The notes: generated by a model from the letters alone, not told the origin. A DNA stretch of 64,000 nucleotides from Rickettsiales bacterium Ac37b (GCA_000746585.2 CP009217.2:872662-936661), one strand, 5' to 3'. Counted from the first letter of the stretch, positions 29,496 to 41,916 are shown. Translations and numbers: made by a program.

Positions 29496-30176
29496 TTAAG
29501 CTTCTTCCTCCCAAATAGGTAATTTTATTTTCTTCAGCAATTCCTTATGTAAAGCTACTTCATCATTTGAAGGTGTAAATACCCTTTTTAATCTCGAAGA
29601 AGAAGAAATATATGGTTGTAGTTCTTGTACAATTTTTTGTTGATTATCAATTAGTAAAGTGCTTTGCCTACTATCAGTTAAATCTATATAAACCTCTGCT
29701 AATAATTCTGCGTCAAGTAATGCTCCATGTTTAGTTCTTTTTGAAGTATCTACGCTAAACTTTCTACATAAGGCATCCAGACTGCTAGGAGATCCAGGAA
29801 ATTTTTTTCTTGCTAAAGCAAGCGTATCAACTATTGTATTCTTCGTAATAGGGGCTAAATTTATTTTTTCAAATTCACTATTCAAAAATTTTAAATCGAA
29901 TTTAGCATTATGAATTATTAATGCTGAATCTAAAATAAACTCTAAAAAACCAGTAGCTATGCTAGAAAATAAAGGTTTATCTTCTAAAAATTCTTCTGTT
30001 ATTCCATGTATATCAGAAGCTTCTTTAGGCATATTTCTTTCTGGGTTAATATAAGTGTGGAAAAAATTACCAGTTTTCACCTTATTAATTAACTCTATAC
30101 ACCCTATTTCTACTATACGGTGTCCTTGTTTAGGATCTAAACCAGTAGTTTCTGTATCTAAAATGATTTCACGCAT
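29496..30176 (-). CDS. dnaQ: DNA polymerase III epsilon subunit
   Basis: DnaQ is the proofreading 3'-5' exonuclease of the replicative polymerase. The 226-residue protein has ExoI LDTETTGLD (Asp7, Glu9), ExoII HNAKFDLKFLN and ExoIII HGALLDAELLAE. It overlaps coaE by 19 bases. In the conserved alphaproteobacterial origin cluster, coaE and dnaQ lie beside the DUF299 gene, as here. Confidence 0.95.
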   Translation of the reverse strand: MREIILDTETTGLDPKQGHRIVEIGCIELINKVKTGNFFHTYINPERNMPKEASDIHGITEEFLEDKPLFSSIATGFLEFILDSALIIHNAKFDLKFLNSEFEKINLAPITKNTIVDTLALARKKFPGSPSSLDALCRKFSVDTSKRTKHGALLDAELLAEVYIDLTDSRQSTLLIDNQQKIVQELQPYISSSSRLKRVFTPSNDEVALHKELLKKIKLPIWEEEA

Positions 30177-30748
30177 AAAAACTTTTTTATCTCTCTCATA
30201 CTAAAAGATTTACCTGCCCCTGTATGTATAACGAAGTCAGCCTTTTTCCTTTTTTTATAATCACTCAATTGATATCTTAAAATTTTCTCTAATTTTTTTT
30301 CTGTCATCAAATATCTTTTTAAAGCTCTTCTTTTCTGCATATATTTACTGGCAGATACTACTATTATATAATCAAATTTATGTTGATAAGATTTTTCAAA
30401 TAATAAAGGTATATCTATCAATACCATTTTTCTTCTATAATAAATAGATTTTTTTACAAAAACATCCATTTCTTTATTTAAAAGAGGATATAATATTGTT
30501 TCTAGATCAGATAAACGTTTATGATCAGCGAATACAATTTCTGATAATTGAGTTTTATCTATTTTATTTTCCTTATCTATCGTTTCTGGAAATTTATTTT
30601 TTATTTTATCATAAGCGTTTTCATTTGAACGAATTATTTTATCTATCATTAAATCACAATTAAAACTATCTATTTGATAGTATTTAAACTGATTTGCTAT
30701 GAAACTTTTTCCCATAGCAATTGATCCTGTTAATCCTACGATAATCAT
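30158..30748 (-). CDS. coaE: dephospho-CoA kinase
   Basis: CoaE makes coenzyme A from dephospho-CoA, the last step of the pathway. The 196-residue protein has the P-loop GLTGSIAMGKS (5-15), IDIPLLFE and the C-terminal DFVIHTGAG strand. 12 bases downstream of the DUF299 gene and overlapping dnaQ. The maf and aroE genes that sit between these neighbours in other alphaproteobacteria are absent. Confidence 0.94.
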   Translation of the reverse strand: MIIVGLTGSIAMGKSFIANQFKYYQIDSFNCDLMIDKIIRSNENAYDKIKNKFPETIDKENKIDKTQLSEIVFADHKRLSDLETILYPLLNKEMDVFVKKSIYYRRKMVLIDIPLLFEKSYQHKFDYIIVVSASKYMQKRRALKRYLMTEKKLEKILRYQLSDYKKRKKADFVIHTGAGKSFSMREIKKFLCVKSF

Positions 30749-30760
30749 TATACATTTTTA

Positions 30761-31573
30761 CTATTTAATTTTATTTTCATTATAATATTGTATAATTAAA
30801 GCTGTTATTTCTTCTACTGACCTTTTAGTAACATCAATAATAGGCCAATTATTTTTTATAAAAATTTTATTCGCTTCATTTAATTCTTCCTTAATTTTAT
30901 CCTCATTAATATAATCACTTTCTGTAATTTCACTGAGAGAAAGCAATCTACTTTTTCTAATTTGCAATAATCTATCTGGAGAGATAGTTAAAGCAACTAT
31001 TAAAGGCTTCTTAGATGTAAATAAACTAGCAGGTAACTCACAATTATGTACATAAGGAATATTAGCTGCTTTATACCCTCTATGAGCCAAATACATACAA
31101 GTAGGAGATTTTGATGTCCTCGATACTCCAACTAATATTATATCCGCCTCATCTATGTCCCATGCGGATTGTCCATCATCATGAGCAATAGAAAAATTTA
31201 CTGCTTCAACACGAATAAAATAATTATTATCCATTTCATGCTGTTTCCCAGGTTGAGGCGTAGTTTGTATATTTAGGTAATTAGATAAATCTGCTATGGC
31301 CCTTGATAATACTGGTATGCATGGTATAGATAATTTTGCACAATGTTCTCTTAACATATTCCTTAATTCTTCTTCAACAATGGTATACATTACTACTCCT
31401 GGTTTATCAGAAATAGCTTTTATTACTTTTGTTAATTGTTCTTTATCTCTAATCAATGACCATATATGCTCTTCAGCTTCTATGCCATCAAACTGAACTA
31501 GTGCAGCTCTTGCTACTCCACAAACCGTTTCACCTGTAGAATCTGAGACTAAATGTAAATCAAATTTCCGCAA
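30761..31573 (-). CDS. DUF299 kinase/pyrophosphorylase (PPRP)
   Basis: This 270-residue protein matches the family of bifunctional ADP-dependent kinase/phosphate-dependent pyrophosphorylases known to regulate pyruvate phosphate dikinase or PEP synthase. SDSTGET (10-16) and the P-loop-like GVSRTSKSPT (149-158) are diagnostic. In Rickettsia prowazekii the homologue is RP001, the first gene beside the origin. Here too the gene points away from the origin, with its start only about 55 bases from the first DnaA box. Confidence 0.92.
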   Translation of the reverse strand: MRKFDLHLVSDSTGETVCGVARAALVQFDGIEAEEHIWSLIRDKEQLTKVIKAISDKPGVVMYTIVEEELRNMLREHCAKLSIPCIPVLSRAIADLSNYLNIQTTPQPGKQHEMDNNYFIRVEAVNFSIAHDDGQSAWDIDEADIILVGVSRTSKSPTCMYLAHRGYKAANIPYVHNCELPASLFTSKKPLIVALTISPDRLLQIRKSRLLSLSEITESDYINEDKIKEELNEANKIFIKNNWPIIDVTKRSVEEITALIIQYYNENKIK

Positions 31574-31957
31574 AATATCTCCTATATTTATAATTGTATA
31601 TCTATGTATAAAACATATGTGTAACTCTGTTGATAAGTCTCTTTATAACTTTTTGCCTTAATTATCAAAAATCAAAACACATTTTATATATAAAATAATA
31701 AACATGTTGATAAAATTTTATTCTATATATATGTTATGTTAGGTTAAATAATTATTAAAAAACTATCCACAGTTATAATTATACATCAAGATATAGAAAA
31801 ATGTAGCAATATATGAATTTTATACATAATATTATCCACAGAAAAAACCTTACTAATTTATTACTTTTTTTTGTGGATAAATTTGTGTATAAAAATTAAT
31901 CCACAAAAAAACGTGGTGTAACTATAACAACTACCTTAAATAAATATAAAAGAGTTT
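31574..31957. other. chromosomal replication origin (oriC)
   Basis: A 384-base non-coding, very AT-rich spacer between the DUF299 gene and hemE, the location described for oriC in Caulobacter crescentus and Rickettsia prowazekii. It holds two perfect DnaA boxes in opposite orientation (TTATCCACA at 31832-31840, and its complement at 31872-31880). Five one-mismatch boxes are at 31628-31636, 31705-31713, 31763-31771, 31884-31892 and 31897-31905. A CtrA-type site lies at 31743-31758. Strand composition shift around this point was not computed. Confidence 0.9.
31743..31758 (-). promoter_or_regulatory. CtrA-type binding site in oriC
   Basis: Read on the minus strand this is TTAA-N7-TTAAC, the full Caulobacter CtrA consensus. 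CtrA blocks initiation at the Caulobacter origin, and CtrA sites have been reported in rickettsial origins. It sits between the second and third weak DnaA boxes. TTAA motifs are common in AT-rich DNA, so only the location makes it convincing. Confidence 0.55.
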
Positions 31958-31960
31958 TTG

Positions 31961-33004
31961 ATGAGAAAAAGCACAATGAGTCAATTAATAGAGAATAATT
32001 CTCTTACAAAAAAACAAATTCCTATATGGTTAATGCGTCAAGCAGGTAGATATCTTCCTGAATATATGGAAATAAGAAAAGGTACAAAAAATTTTTTAGA
32101 GTTATGTTACACCCCTAAATTAGCATGTGAAGTAACTTTACAACCGATAAAGAGATTTGGGTTAGATGCAGCTATTATATTCTCTGACATATTAACTATA
32201 GTAGATGCACTAGGAATTAAAGTAACTTTCGAAGAAAATATAGGTCCTATAATTGCTGAAATTTTTCCAGAAGATTTAGATAAAATTAGAAAAAATATTA
32301 ATAATATTACTAAAAAATTAGAACCAGTTTACGAAGCTGTTTCTCTTACGAGGTCAAAATTAGATAAATCAGTACCATTAATAGGTTTTGCAGGAGCTCC
32401 ATGGACTTTAGCTTCTTATATAATTGAAGGAAGAGGTACCAGAGACTTTAATAAAGCAAAAACTACAGCTTATCATAATAAAAAATTCTTTCTGGAAATA
32501 ATAGATATTTTAAAAGAAGCTATAATTATACATCTTAACAATCAAATAAACGCAGGGGCAGATTTAATACAGATATTTGATTCTTGGGCGGGTGTGTTAC
32601 CTGAAGGAGAATTTCAAGAATTAGTTATAAAACCTACTTCTGATATAGTTAAATCAGTAATATTAGAAAATAATAATATCCCCATTATAGGTTTTCCAAA
32701 AGGTGCTTCTTTTTACTATGAAGAATATGTAAAACAAACAAAAGTAGATATAATAAGTTTGGATAGTAACGTATCTAGTACATTTGCACAAAACAATTTG
32801 ATGAATAATTGTGTAATCCAAGGTAATTTAGACCCTATTTATTTATTAGGCAAAAAAGATGTTATTGCTAAAGAAGCAGAAAAAGTATTAAGCAATTTTG
32901 CAGGAGGAAAGTTGATTTTTAATTTAGGACATGGGGTTTTACCTAATACTCCTATAGAAAATGTACAATTTTTGGTTGAGTTAGTAAAAAAATGGAAAAA
33001 TTAG
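31961..33004 (+). CDS. hemE: uroporphyrinogen decarboxylase
   Basis: HemE converts uroporphyrinogen III to coproporphyrinogen III in haem synthesis. The protein has WLMRQAGRYLPEY, the substrate-site ADAAIIFSDIL-like segment (here LDAAIIFSDIL), GFAGAPWTLASYIIEG and NLGHGVLPNTP. The frame opens with TTG at 31958 directly followed by ATG at 31961; I use the ATG (347 residues), with AAAGAG upstream. It flanks oriC and its last 13 bases overlap hemH. Confidence 0.96.
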   Translation: MRKSTMSQLIENNSLTKKQIPIWLMRQAGRYLPEYMEIRKGTKNFLELCYTPKLACEVTLQPIKRFGLDAAIIFSDILTIVDALGIKVTFEENIGPIIAEIFPEDLDKIRKNINNITKKLEPVYEAVSLTRSKLDKSVPLIGFAGAPWTLASYIIEGRGTRDFNKAKTTAYHNKKFFLEIIDILKEAIIIHLNNQINAGADLIQIFDSWAGVLPEGEFQELVIKPTSDIVKSVILENNNIPIIGFPKGASFYYEEYVKQTKVDIISLDSNVSSTFAQNNLMNNCVIQGNLDPIYLLGKKDVIAKEAEKVLSNFAGGKLIFNLGHGVLPNTPIENVQFLVELVKKWKN

Positions 33005-34020
33005 CAGTAGTAATTTTTAATTTAGGAGGACCTACAGAGGAAAAAGAGATTAAAAGTTTTCTATTTAGCCTATTTTATGATAAATATATTTTAAGAATTC
33101 CTAATCCCTTTAGATGGATACTAGCTAAGTTTATTACCGTAAAACGTATAAAAAAGGCTAAAGATATATATGATAAAATAGGAGGGGGATCTCCTATTTT
33201 ATCAGAAACTAATAAACAAGCTGAAGCTTTATATAAAAAAATGATAGAATATAACTGTTCTAATAAAGAATTTAATGTATTTGTGTCTATGCGTCATTCT
33301 AAGCCATTAATTTCTGATACAATTGAAAAGTTAAAAGATTATAATCCAGACCAAATTTTCCTTATACCTCTTTATCCTCAATATTCTTCTACTACCACAC
33401 GCTCTTTTATAGAAGAATTTTTAAAAATTTCTTTTAAAAATAATATAAAATCTTCTATTAAATATTTATGTTGTTACCCAGATGCGCATAAATTTATAGA
33501 TGCTTATATACAGTTAATAAAAATAAAATATGAGCAAGCTAAATTATTAGGTAATCCAAAAATTATATTTTCTGCGCATAGTTTACCTAAAAGGATAATA
33601 GAAAAAGGAGACCCTTATCAATGGCAGGTAGAATATACTGTACAAAAAATAATAGATAAATTAAAAATAGAGTATAATTTAGATTGGGTTATCTCTTATC
33701 AAAGTCGGGTAGGGTATTCTAAATGGTTAACACCTTATACTGAAGAGGAAATTATTAAAGCTTCTCACCAACATTTTCCTATAATACTTGTACCTATTAC
33801 CTTTGTTTCTGAACATTCTGAAACTTTAGTAGAGCTTGATATTATATATAAAGATATAGCTAGACAAAATGGATGTATAGGGTATTTTAGAGTAGAAACG
33901 CTTAGAAATAGTGAATTATTTATAGAATATTTAGCTGAGACATGTATAAAACTGTTGAATTCTAATTCTGGACGTATTTCAAGGATATGTCCTGAACAAT
34001 TTAAAGAATGTATATTTTAA
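32992..34020 (+). CDS. hemH: ferrochelatase
   Basis: HemH inserts iron into protoporphyrin IX at the inner membrane. The 342-residue protein has FNLGGPT near the start, FSAHSLPKRIIEKGDPY with the metal-site His, YQSRVGYSKWLTPYT and FVSEHSETLVELD with the conserved Glu/His. Overlaps hemE by 13 bases and is followed by hemJ 22 bases on: three haem genes in a row. Confidence 0.96.
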   Translation: MEKLAVVIFNLGGPTEEKEIKSFLFSLFYDKYILRIPNPFRWILAKFITVKRIKKAKDIYDKIGGGSPILSETNKQAEALYKKMIEYNCSNKEFNVFVSMRHSKPLISDTIEKLKDYNPDQIFLIPLYPQYSSTTTRSFIEEFLKISFKNNIKSSIKYLCCYPDAHKFIDAYIQLIKIKYEQAKLLGNPKIIFSAHSLPKRIIEKGDPYQWQVEYTVQKIIDKLKIEYNLDWVISYQSRVGYSKWLTPYTEEEIIKASHQHFPIILVPITFVSEHSETLVELDIIYKDIARQNGCIGYFRVETLRNSELFIEYLAETCIKLLNSNSGRISRICPEQFKECIF

Positions 34021-34042
34021 AAATAAATTAAGAGGAATATTT

Positions 34043-34483
34043 ATGGCAGAATATTATTTATGGATAAAATCTTTTCATGTAGTGGCTATTATATCATGGA
34101 TGGCTGGTATGTTATATCTACCACGTTTATACGCTTATCACGCTTCTGTAAAATTAGGGTCAGAATTAGATAAAACTTTTCAAATTATGGAAAATAGATT
34201 ATTAAGATATATAATCAATCCTGCTATGGTAATAACTGTCATTTTAGGTATTTTACTAGCTTATATATTTGGATTTGCTACACTTGGAATATGGTTCCAT
34301 TTGAAAATGATGTTAGTAATAATATTGTTTGCAATACATGGTATGTTTTCTAAATGGCGTAAAAATTTTGTTAATGGTACAAATCATCATGGTAGTAAAT
34401 TCTATAAAATAATTAATGAATCTATTACTATGATAATGATAGCTATAGTTATTTTAGTAATTGTAAAACCATTTAGTGATTAA
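34043..34483 (+). CDS. hemJ: protoporphyrinogen IX oxidase HemJ
   Basis: HemJ (UPF0093) oxidises protoporphyrinogen IX in the inner membrane in bacteria that lack HemG and HemY. The 146-residue protein has four membrane segments and the family signature KSFHVVAIISWMAGMLYLPR, with the essential His in it. GAGG at 34032-34035 precedes the ATG. It supplies the substrate for HemH encoded just upstream. Confidence 0.93.
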   Translation: MAEYYLWIKSFHVVAIISWMAGMLYLPRLYAYHASVKLGSELDKTFQIMENRLLRYIINPAMVITVILGILLAYIFGFATLGIWFHLKMMLVIILFAIHGMFSKWRKNFVNGTNHHGSKFYKIINESITMIMIAIVILVIVKPFSD

Positions 34484-34678
34484 TTAATAATTTATAGTTA
34501 AAATGCAAAACTGATAAAATTTGAGGAGTTTTTATAAATGATTTAAAAAATATTATTTGACAGAAAAGAGGTATTAGTTTAGCTATTCTATACGGTTCCT
34601 TTTTCTGGAAACTCCAAAGGTTTAATTCCTGCTTATTTTAACACTTTAATTTTAACTTAATCTGAATATGTAATTCTC
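34484..34678 (+). other. rho leader with a minimal ORF
   Basis: The 195-base stretch before rho holds a strong ribosome site (GAGGAG at 34523-34528) followed by ATG ATT TAA, a two-codon frame, then TTGACA at 34557-34562 and a small inverted repeat (cctttttctggaaactccaaagg). It may be the rho leader or promoter region; rho is autoregulated in other bacteria. No protein of useful size is encoded. Confidence 0.3.
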
Positions 34679-35989
34679 ATGAATGAAATTGTTGCAACTC
34701 ATAATAATACCGAAAATAATGTTTATTTAAAAAATTTTAAAAGAAAACTTCCTGCAGAGTTACTTGCTGAAGCAGAACAATACGGAGTAGAAAATCCTAA
34801 TGTATTGCTTAAGCAAGATATAATTTTTGCTATTCTAAAAAAAATAGCTGAACAAGGTGGAGTGATTATTGGTGAAGGGGTTTTAGAAGTTTTACCTGAT
34901 GGGTTTGGATTCTTAAGGTCACCAGAAGCTAATTATTCTGCTGGTACTGATGATATATATGTTTCTCCCAGTCAAATCAAAAAATTTAGTTTAAGAACAG
35001 GAGATACGGTTGAAGGACAAATTAGGGCTCCTAAACAAGGTGAAAGATATTTTGCTTTACTAAAAGTTACAAAAATTAATTTTGATACGCCTGAATTATC
35101 TACTCATAGAATCAATTTTGATAACTTAATACCATTATATCCTAATCAGAGAATTAATTTAGAACATTTAGAAATGGCTGGTATAAATGGTTCAAAAGAT
35201 TTAAGTAATAGAGTAATCGATTTGGTATGTCCTCTTGGGAAAGGGCAAAGAGCATTAATAGTAGCTCCACCGCGTAGTGGTAAAACAGTATTAATGCAGA
35301 ATATAGCACATGCTATTACAGCTAACCATCCTGAAATATATTTGATAGTATTGCTTATAGATGAGCGTCCTGAAGAAGTAACTGATATGGCTAGATCAGT
35401 AAAAGGAGAAGTTGTTAGTTCTACATTTGATGAACCAGCAGTACGTCATGTGCAGTTAGCAGAAATGGTAATTGAAAAAGCTAAAAGATTAGTAGAACAA
35501 GGTAAGGATGTAGTTATATTACTTGATAATATAACAAGACTTGCAAGAGCATATAATACAGTAGTTCCTTCTTCTGGAAAAGTACTAACAGGTGGTGTGG
35601 ATTCGAATGCTTTGCAAAGGCCTAAAAGATTTTTGGGAGCAGCAAGAAATATAGAAGATGGAGGATCGCTTACTATTATAGCTACTGCATTAATAGAGAC
35701 AGGTTCTCGTATGGATGAAGTTATTTTTGAAGAATTTAAAGGTACTGGTAACTCCGAAATAGTATTAGATAGAAAAATTGCTGAAAAAAGGATATTTCCA
35801 GCAATCGACATTACAAGATCTGGTACCAGAAAAGAAGAATTATTGTATGATAAATCTACTTTATCTAAAATATGGGTATTAAGAAGAATATTAGTATCAA
35901 TGGGTCCAGTGGATGCTATAGAGTTTTTATTAGATAAAATGAAAAATTCTAAAACGAATAATGAATTTTTTGACTTAATGAATTCATAG
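34679..35989 (+). CDS. rho: transcription termination factor Rho
   Basis: Rho is the hexameric RNA helicase that ends many transcripts. The 436-residue protein has an N-terminal helical and cold-shock-like RNA-binding domain (about 20-135, [11 protein letters not shown]), P-loop [12 protein letters not shown] near 197, Walker [16 protein letters not shown] and the Q-loop/R-loop region. Rho lies near hemE and oriC in other alphaproteobacteria, so this is a conserved neighbourhood. Confidence 0.97.
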   Translation: MNEIVATHNNTENNVYLKNFKRKLPAELLAEAEQYGVENPNVLLKQDIIFAILKKIAEQGGVIIGEGVLEVLPDGFGFLRSPEANYSAGTDDIYVSPSQIKKFSLRTGDTVEGQIRAPKQGERYFALLKVTKINFDTPELSTHRINFDNLIPLYPNQRINLEHLEMAGINGSKDLSNRVIDLVCPLGKGQRALIVAPPRSGKTVLMQNIAHAITANHPEIYLIVLLIDERPEEVTDMARSVKGEVVSSTFDEPAVRHVQLAEMVIEKAKRLVEQGKDVVILLDNITRLARAYNTVVPSSGKVLTGGVDSNALQRPKRFLGAARNIEDGGSLTIIATALIETGSRMDEVIFEEFKGTGNSEIVLDRKIAEKRIFPAIDITRSGTRKEELLYDKSTLSKIWVLRRILVSMGPVDAIEFLLDKMKNSKTNNEFFDLMNS

Positions 35990-36034
35990 TGTATTAATTT
36001 TTTAAAGTTACTATTATATATGGTTTATTAATGA

Positions 36035-36997
<963 letters not shown>

Positions 36998-37020
36998 TAT
37001 TAAAATTATTTGGAGAAAAT

Positions 37021-38181
37021 ATGAATATCCATGAATATCAAGCTAAACAAATTTTAGCTAAATACCAAATTCCTGTTCCTAGAGGAAAAGAGGCATTTAC
37101 TGCTGAAGAAGCAAAAGCTATAGCAAAATCTTTAAAAAGCAATGTTACTGTAGTAAAAGCACAAATTCATGCTGGAGGAAGAGGAAAGGCTGGTGGTGTA
37201 AAATTAGTAAAGTCTCCGGAAGAGGCTTATGAACAGGCTAAGAATTTGTTAGGTAAGGTATTAGTTACGCATCAAACTGGTCCGGAAGGTAGAGAAATTA
37301 AATGTCTTTATATTGAAGAAGGTTCTGATATTGCAAAAGAGTATTATGTAGGTATGGTGGTTGATCGTAGTACTAGTACAGTGACTTTTATGGTTTCTCA
37401 GGAAGGTGGGATGGATATAGAAGAGGTTGCAGCTAAGACACCTGAAAAACTTATAAAACAAATTATAGATCCTGCAGTGGGAATACAGCCATTTCATGGT
37501 AGAAAAATGGCTTATGCTTTAGGATTAAGTGGTGATTTAGTTAAGAAGTTTACTGTATTAGTAGCTAATTTATATAAGGCTTTTATAGAAACTGATTCTA
37601 GTCAAGTAGAAATTAACCCGTTAGTTATAACCAAAACTAATGAAATAATTGCTCTAGATGCAAAAATTAATTTTGATGATAATGCTTTATTTAGACATGC
37701 AGATATAAAAGATATGCGTGATGAAAATGAAGAAGATCCTCTTGAAAGAGAAGCGGCTGATGCTGAATTAAGTTATGTAAAGATGTCAGGTAACATAGGT
37801 TGTATGGTTAATGGAGCAGGCCTTGCAATGGCTACAATGGACATAATTAAACTATATGGAGCTGAACCAGCTAATTTCCTTGATGTAGGAGGTGGAGCTG
37901 ATAAACAAAGAGTAACAAAAGCATTTAAGATAATTTTATCTGATAAAAATGTTAAAGCTATCTTGATTAATATATTTGGAGGCATAATGCGTTGTGATAT
38001 TATAGCTGAAGGAGTTATAGCTGCTGCTAAAGAAGTAGGATTATCTGTACCACTTGTAGTTAGATTAGCTGGTACTAATGTTGATTTGGGTAAGGAAATT
38101 CTCAGTAATTCTGGGCTAAAGATTATAGCTGCTGATGATTTAGGAGATGCTGCAGATAAAATTGTTAAAGCTATAAAATAA
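37021..38181 (+). CDS. sucC: succinyl-CoA synthetase beta subunit
   Basis: SucC provides the nucleotide-binding ATP-grasp part of the enzyme that makes ATP or GTP while releasing succinate from succinyl-CoA. The 386-residue protein begins [12 protein letters not shown], has [16 protein letters not shown] in the grasp domain and GGGADKQRV plus [10 protein letters not shown] in the ligase domain. TGGAG precedes the start by 7 bases; sucD follows 10 bases on. Confidence 0.97.
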   Translation: MNIHEYQAKQILAKYQIPVPRGKEAFTAEEAKAIAKSLKSNVTVVKAQIHAGGRGKAGGVKLVKSPEEAYEQAKNLLGKVLVTHQTGPEGREIKCLYIEEGSDIAKEYYVGMVVDRSTSTVTFMVSQEGGMDIEEVAAKTPEKLIKQIIDPAVGIQPFHGRKMAYALGLSGDLVKKFTVLVANLYKAFIETDSSQVEINPLVITKTNEIIALDAKINFDDNALFRHADIKDMRDENEEDPLEREAADAELSYVKMSGNIGCMVNGAGLAMATMDIIKLYGAEPANFLDVGGGADKQRVTKAFKIILSDKNVKAILINIFGGIMRCDIIAEGVIAAAKEVGLSVPLVVRLAGTNVDLGKEILSNSGLKIIAADDLGDAADKIVKAIK

Positions 38182-38191
38182 AGGGATTTAT

Positions 38192-39064
38192 ATGTCTGTA
38201 CTTGTTAATAAAAATACTAAAGTTATATGTCAGGGTTTTACGGGTTCTCAAGGGACTTTTCATTCTACCCAAGCTATAGAATATGGTACAAAAATGGTAG
38301 GAGGCGTAACTCCTGGTAAAGGAGGAACTAGCCATTTGGAACTACCTGTATTTAATACAGTAAAAGAAGCTGTGGATGTTACAGGAGCGAACGCATCTGT
38401 TATATATGTTCCACCACCATTTGCAGCAGATTCAATTTTGGAAGCAATCGATGCTGAATTAGAGTTAGTAGTATGTATTACAGAAGGTATACCTGTATTA
38501 GATATGGTAAAGGTTAAAAGAGCATTAGCTGGTTCTAGAACAAGATTAATAGGGCCTAACTGTCCAGGAATAATCACTCCTAATGAATGTAAGATAGGTA
38601 TTATGCCAGGTCATATTCATAAAAGAGGATCTGTGGGTATAGTTTCTAGATCTGGTACTCTTACCTATGAAGCTGTAGCACAAACTACTGCGCTTGGATT
38701 AGGTCAATCTACATGTATTGGTATAGGTGGTGATCCTGTAAACGGTACTAACTTCATTGATTGTTTAGAATTATTTTTAAATGATGAAGAGACTAAATCT
38801 ATTATAATGATAGGAGAGATAGGTGGTTCTGCGGAAGAAGAAGCAGCTGTATTCTTGAAAGAGTCTAAAATTAAAAAGCCTGTAGTAGGATTTATAGCTG
38901 GTAGAACAGCTCCTCCTGGTAAACGTATGGGACATGCAGGAGCTATTATTTCTGGTACTAGAGGTAGTGCTGAGCATAAATTAGAAGCAATGAAATCCTC
39001 TGGTATAATAGTAGCGGAATCTCCTGCTGCAATAGGTAGAACATTAAAAGAATTGCTAGGTTAA
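38192..39064 (+). CDS. sucD: succinyl-CoA synthetase alpha subunit
   Basis: SucD binds CoA and carries the phospho-His intermediate. The 290-residue protein has [13 protein letters not shown] at the N-terminal CoA site, [10 protein letters not shown], and the phospho-His loop [16 protein letters not shown]. Partner of sucC 10 bases upstream; sucA begins 19 bases downstream. Confidence 0.97.
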   Translation: MSVLVNKNTKVICQGFTGSQGTFHSTQAIEYGTKMVGGVTPGKGGTSHLELPVFNTVKEAVDVTGANASVIYVPPPFAADSILEAIDAELELVVCITEGIPVLDMVKVKRALAGSRTRLIGPNCPGIITPNECKIGIMPGHIHKRGSVGIVSRSGTLTYEAVAQTTALGLGQSTCIGIGGDPVNGTNFIDCLELFLNDEETKSIIMIGEIGGSAEEEAAVFLKESKIKKPVVGFIAGRTAPPGKRMGHAGAIISGTRGSAEHKLEAMKSSGIIVAESPAAIGRTLKELLG

Positions 39065-39083
39065 TGTAAAAATCGGTAGTAAA

Positions 39084-41897
39084 ATGTACGAAGAAAAAAA
39101 TAGTTATTTATATCCTGCAAATGTATCTTTTATAGAAGAATTATATGCTAAATACTTAGAAGATAAAGAATCTGTAGATAAAACGTGGCAGGATTTTTTT
39201 GCTTCTTTTCCAAATGAACAAGAATTAAAAGCTTCGTGGACTAAAATTGATACTAAGGTTATTTTAGGTCCAGAAAAAACTCCAGAGATTAAGGGCAAAG
39301 CTATTCCTGTAGAATCTAATAATAAACTGCAAGTAAAAGCATTAATAAATGATTATCGTAGATTAGGGCATTTTGCTGCTGATTTAGATCCATTAAAATT
39401 AGAAAAAACACCTTCCATTAATGATTTAGGATTGGAAGCAATTAACTATGGTTTTGCTGAATCTGATTATGATCAAAATCTTCCTGAAGAAATAGAGGGA
39501 TTAGGCTTAGTTACTTTACGAAAATTAGAATCTTTCTTACAAAAAGTATATTGTAATCATATAGGAACTGAATTTCTACATATAGAAAATAAAGAAGAAG
39601 TTGAATGGATTAAAAATAAAATAGAATCTTTGCCTTTTGAAAAGGAATTTTCTGCAGATAAGAAAAAATCTTTATTAAAAGATATTATTCAAGTAGAAGG
39701 CTTTGAGCAATTTGTACATAGTAGATTTCCTGGAGCAAAAAGATTTTCAGTAGAAGGTGGTGCCAATTCTATTTGTGTAATAGATGAAATTATTAATAAA
39801 TCTACAGATTTTGATGTTAAAGAAGCCATTTTAGGTATGGCCCATAGAGGAAGGTTAAATGTTTTAACTAAAATTGTGGGAAAACCTTATAAACATATGT
39901 TAGCAGAATTTAGTGGTACAAAAGCTTATCCGGAAGATTTAAATGTAGATGGAGATGTTAAATATCACTTAGGTGCTTCTGGAGATAGAGAAGTTAATAA
40001 TAAAAAAATATACCTTTCTCTTACCCCCAATCCTTCGCATTTAGAAGCTGTAAATCCAGTTGTAGCTGGGAAAGTCAGAGCAAAACAAGATTTCTGTGGA
40101 GATAAAGAACGTAATAAGATAATGGGCATTCTTATTCATGGTGATGCAGCTTTTACAGGTCAGGGTGTGGTAGCAGAAACTTTAGTTCTTGGAGAGCTAG
40201 AAGGGTATTGTACTGGAGGTACAATACATGTTGTTATTAACAATCAAATAGGTTTTACAACAGATCCTAAAAAAGGTAGGCCTAATAGATACTCTACCGA
40301 GTTTGCAAAAATTATAGAAGCTCCTATATTTCACGTAAATGGCGATGATATAGAAGCTTTAATAAGAATAAGCCATATAGCGGTAGAGTTTAGACAAAAA
40401 TTTAAAAAAGATGTAGTTATAGATGTAACTTGTTATAGATTATATGGTCATAATGAAACTGATGAACCAGCATTTACTCAACCTATTATGTATAAAAACA
40501 TAGGAAAACATAAAACTTCTGCTGAAGTATATGCAGAAAAACTTATAGAACAAAAAATTATTAATGTCGATGAGTTTAAGCAAATTAAAGAAGATTTTTT
40601 CAAGTATCTAGATCAAGAATTAGAAGCAGCAAAATCATACAAACCTAAAGAAGCTGATTGGTTGTCAGGTAAATGGCAGGGGTTTGAAAGAGTATCAGAT
40701 GAAGGATTTATTGATAAAGAAAATACAGGTGTGGATATTGATAAATTGAAATCTATAGGGAAAGCATTAACTAATATACCTTCTGGATTTTCAGTTAATT
40801 CTAAAATTAGTCGTCAATTAGAGCTTAAGAAAAAAATGCTTGAAACTGGTGAAGGAATAGATTGGTCTACAGCTGAATCTTTAGCTTTTGGAACTCTTTT
40901 ATCTGAAAAAATAGCTGTAAGGCTTAGTGGTCAAGATTCTGGTAGAGGAACTTTTTCGCATAGACATGCTGTTTTAGTAGACCAAGAAAATAATTCTAAT
41001 TATATACCTTTAAATAATTTAAACCAAGAGCAGTCTAATTTTGAGGTTATAGATAGTAATTTATCCGAATATGCGGTATTAGGATTTGAATATGGCTACA
41101 GCTATGTTGAGCCAAAAAGTTTAGTATTATGGGAAGCACAATTTGGTGATTTTGCTAATGGTGCTCAAATTATTATAGATCAGTTTATAGCAGCAGCAGA
41201 AACTAAATGGCTTAGAATGAGTGGTTTAGTGATGTTACTTCCACATGGATATGAAGGGCAAGGCCCTGAACATAGTTCAGCACGTTTAGAAAGATTTTTA
41301 CAGCTTTGTGCGGAATATAATTTACAGATAGCTAACTGCTCAACACCAGCTTCGTATTTTCATATATTACGTAGGCAAATTCATAGAAAATACCGTAAAC
41401 CTTTGATCATAATGTCGCCCAAATCTTTGCTTAGACACAAGTTAGCTATTTCAAATCTTAAAGAATTTTCTGGTGATAGTAAATTTAGACCTTTAATTCC
41501 TGAAGAATTGTTAAACCCTAATGATAAAGATATTAGAAAAGTAGTATTTTCTAGCGGAAAAGTATATTACGATTTACTCGAAGAAAGAAATAAATTAGGT
41601 ATCAATGATGTGGCTTTAGTAAGATTAGAGCAATATTATCCTTTACCGAAAGTAGCTATAATAGAACAGTTGAAGAAATATAAAAATGCTGAGTTTGTAT
41701 GGTGTCAGGAAGAGCCTAGAAATATGGGAGCATGGGGATTCTTGAAAGATAAATTTGAAGAATTATTGCAAGAGTTAAAATTATCGAATAAAGTACTTCT
41801 TTATGCAGGTAGAAAAGAGGCAGCTTCTCCTGCTTCTGGGTATAAAAAGACTCATGATCAAGAGCAAGAAACACTTATAAAAGAAGCATTAAATTAA
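39084..41897 (+). CDS. sucA: 2-oxoglutarate dehydrogenase E1 component
   Basis: SucA is the thiamine-diphosphate-dependent decarboxylase of the 2-oxoglutarate dehydrogenase complex. The 937-residue protein has the N-terminal E2-binding segment ([12 protein letters not shown]-type helix, here [20 protein letters not shown]), [22 protein letters not shown] with the ThDP-metal site, [12 protein letters not shown], and [19 protein letters not shown] opening the pyrimidine domain. sucB starts 19 bases downstream. Confidence 0.97.
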   Translation: MYEEKNSYLYPANVSFIEELYAKYLEDKESVDKTWQDFFASFPNEQELKASWTKIDTKVILGPEKTPEIKGKAIPVESNNKLQVKALINDYRRLGHFAADLDPLKLEKTPSINDLGLEAINYGFAESDYDQNLPEEIEGLGLVTLRKLESFLQKVYCNHIGTEFLHIENKEEVEWIKNKIESLPFEKEFSADKKKSLLKDIIQVEGFEQFVHSRFPGAKRFSVEGGANSICVIDEIINKSTDFDVKEAILGMAHRGRLNVLTKIVGKPYKHMLAEFSGTKAYPEDLNVDGDVKYHLGASGDREVNNKKIYLSLTPNPSHLEAVNPVVAGKVRAKQDFCGDKERNKIMGILIHGDAAFTGQGVVAETLVLGELEGYCTGGTIHVVINNQIGFTTDPKKGRPNRYSTEFAKIIEAPIFHVNGDDIEALIRISHIAVEFRQKFKKDVVIDVTCYRLYGHNETDEPAFTQPIMYKNIGKHKTSAEVYAEKLIEQKIINVDEFKQIKEDFFKYLDQELEAAKSYKPKEADWLSGKWQGFERVSDEGFIDKENTGVDIDKLKSIGKALTNIPSGFSVNSKISRQLELKKKMLETGEGIDWSTAESLAFGTLLSEKIAVRLSGQDSGRGTFSHRHAVLVDQENNSNYIPLNNLNQEQSNFEVIDSNLSEYAVLGFEYGYSYVEPKSLVLWEAQFGDFANGAQIIIDQFIAAAETKWLRMSGLVMLLPHGYEGQGPEHSSARLERFLQLCAEYNLQIANCSTPASYFHILRRQIHRKYRKPLIIMSPKSLLRHKLAISNLKEFSGDSKFRPLIPEELLNPNDKDIRKVVFSSGKVYYDLLEERNKLGINDVALVRLEQYYPLPKVAIIEQLKKYKNAEFVWCQEEPRNMGAWGFLKDKFEELLQELKLSNKVLLYAGRKEAASPASGYKKTHDQEQETLIKEALN

Positions 41898-41916
41898 AAA
41901 GTATGTGGAGTATAAA

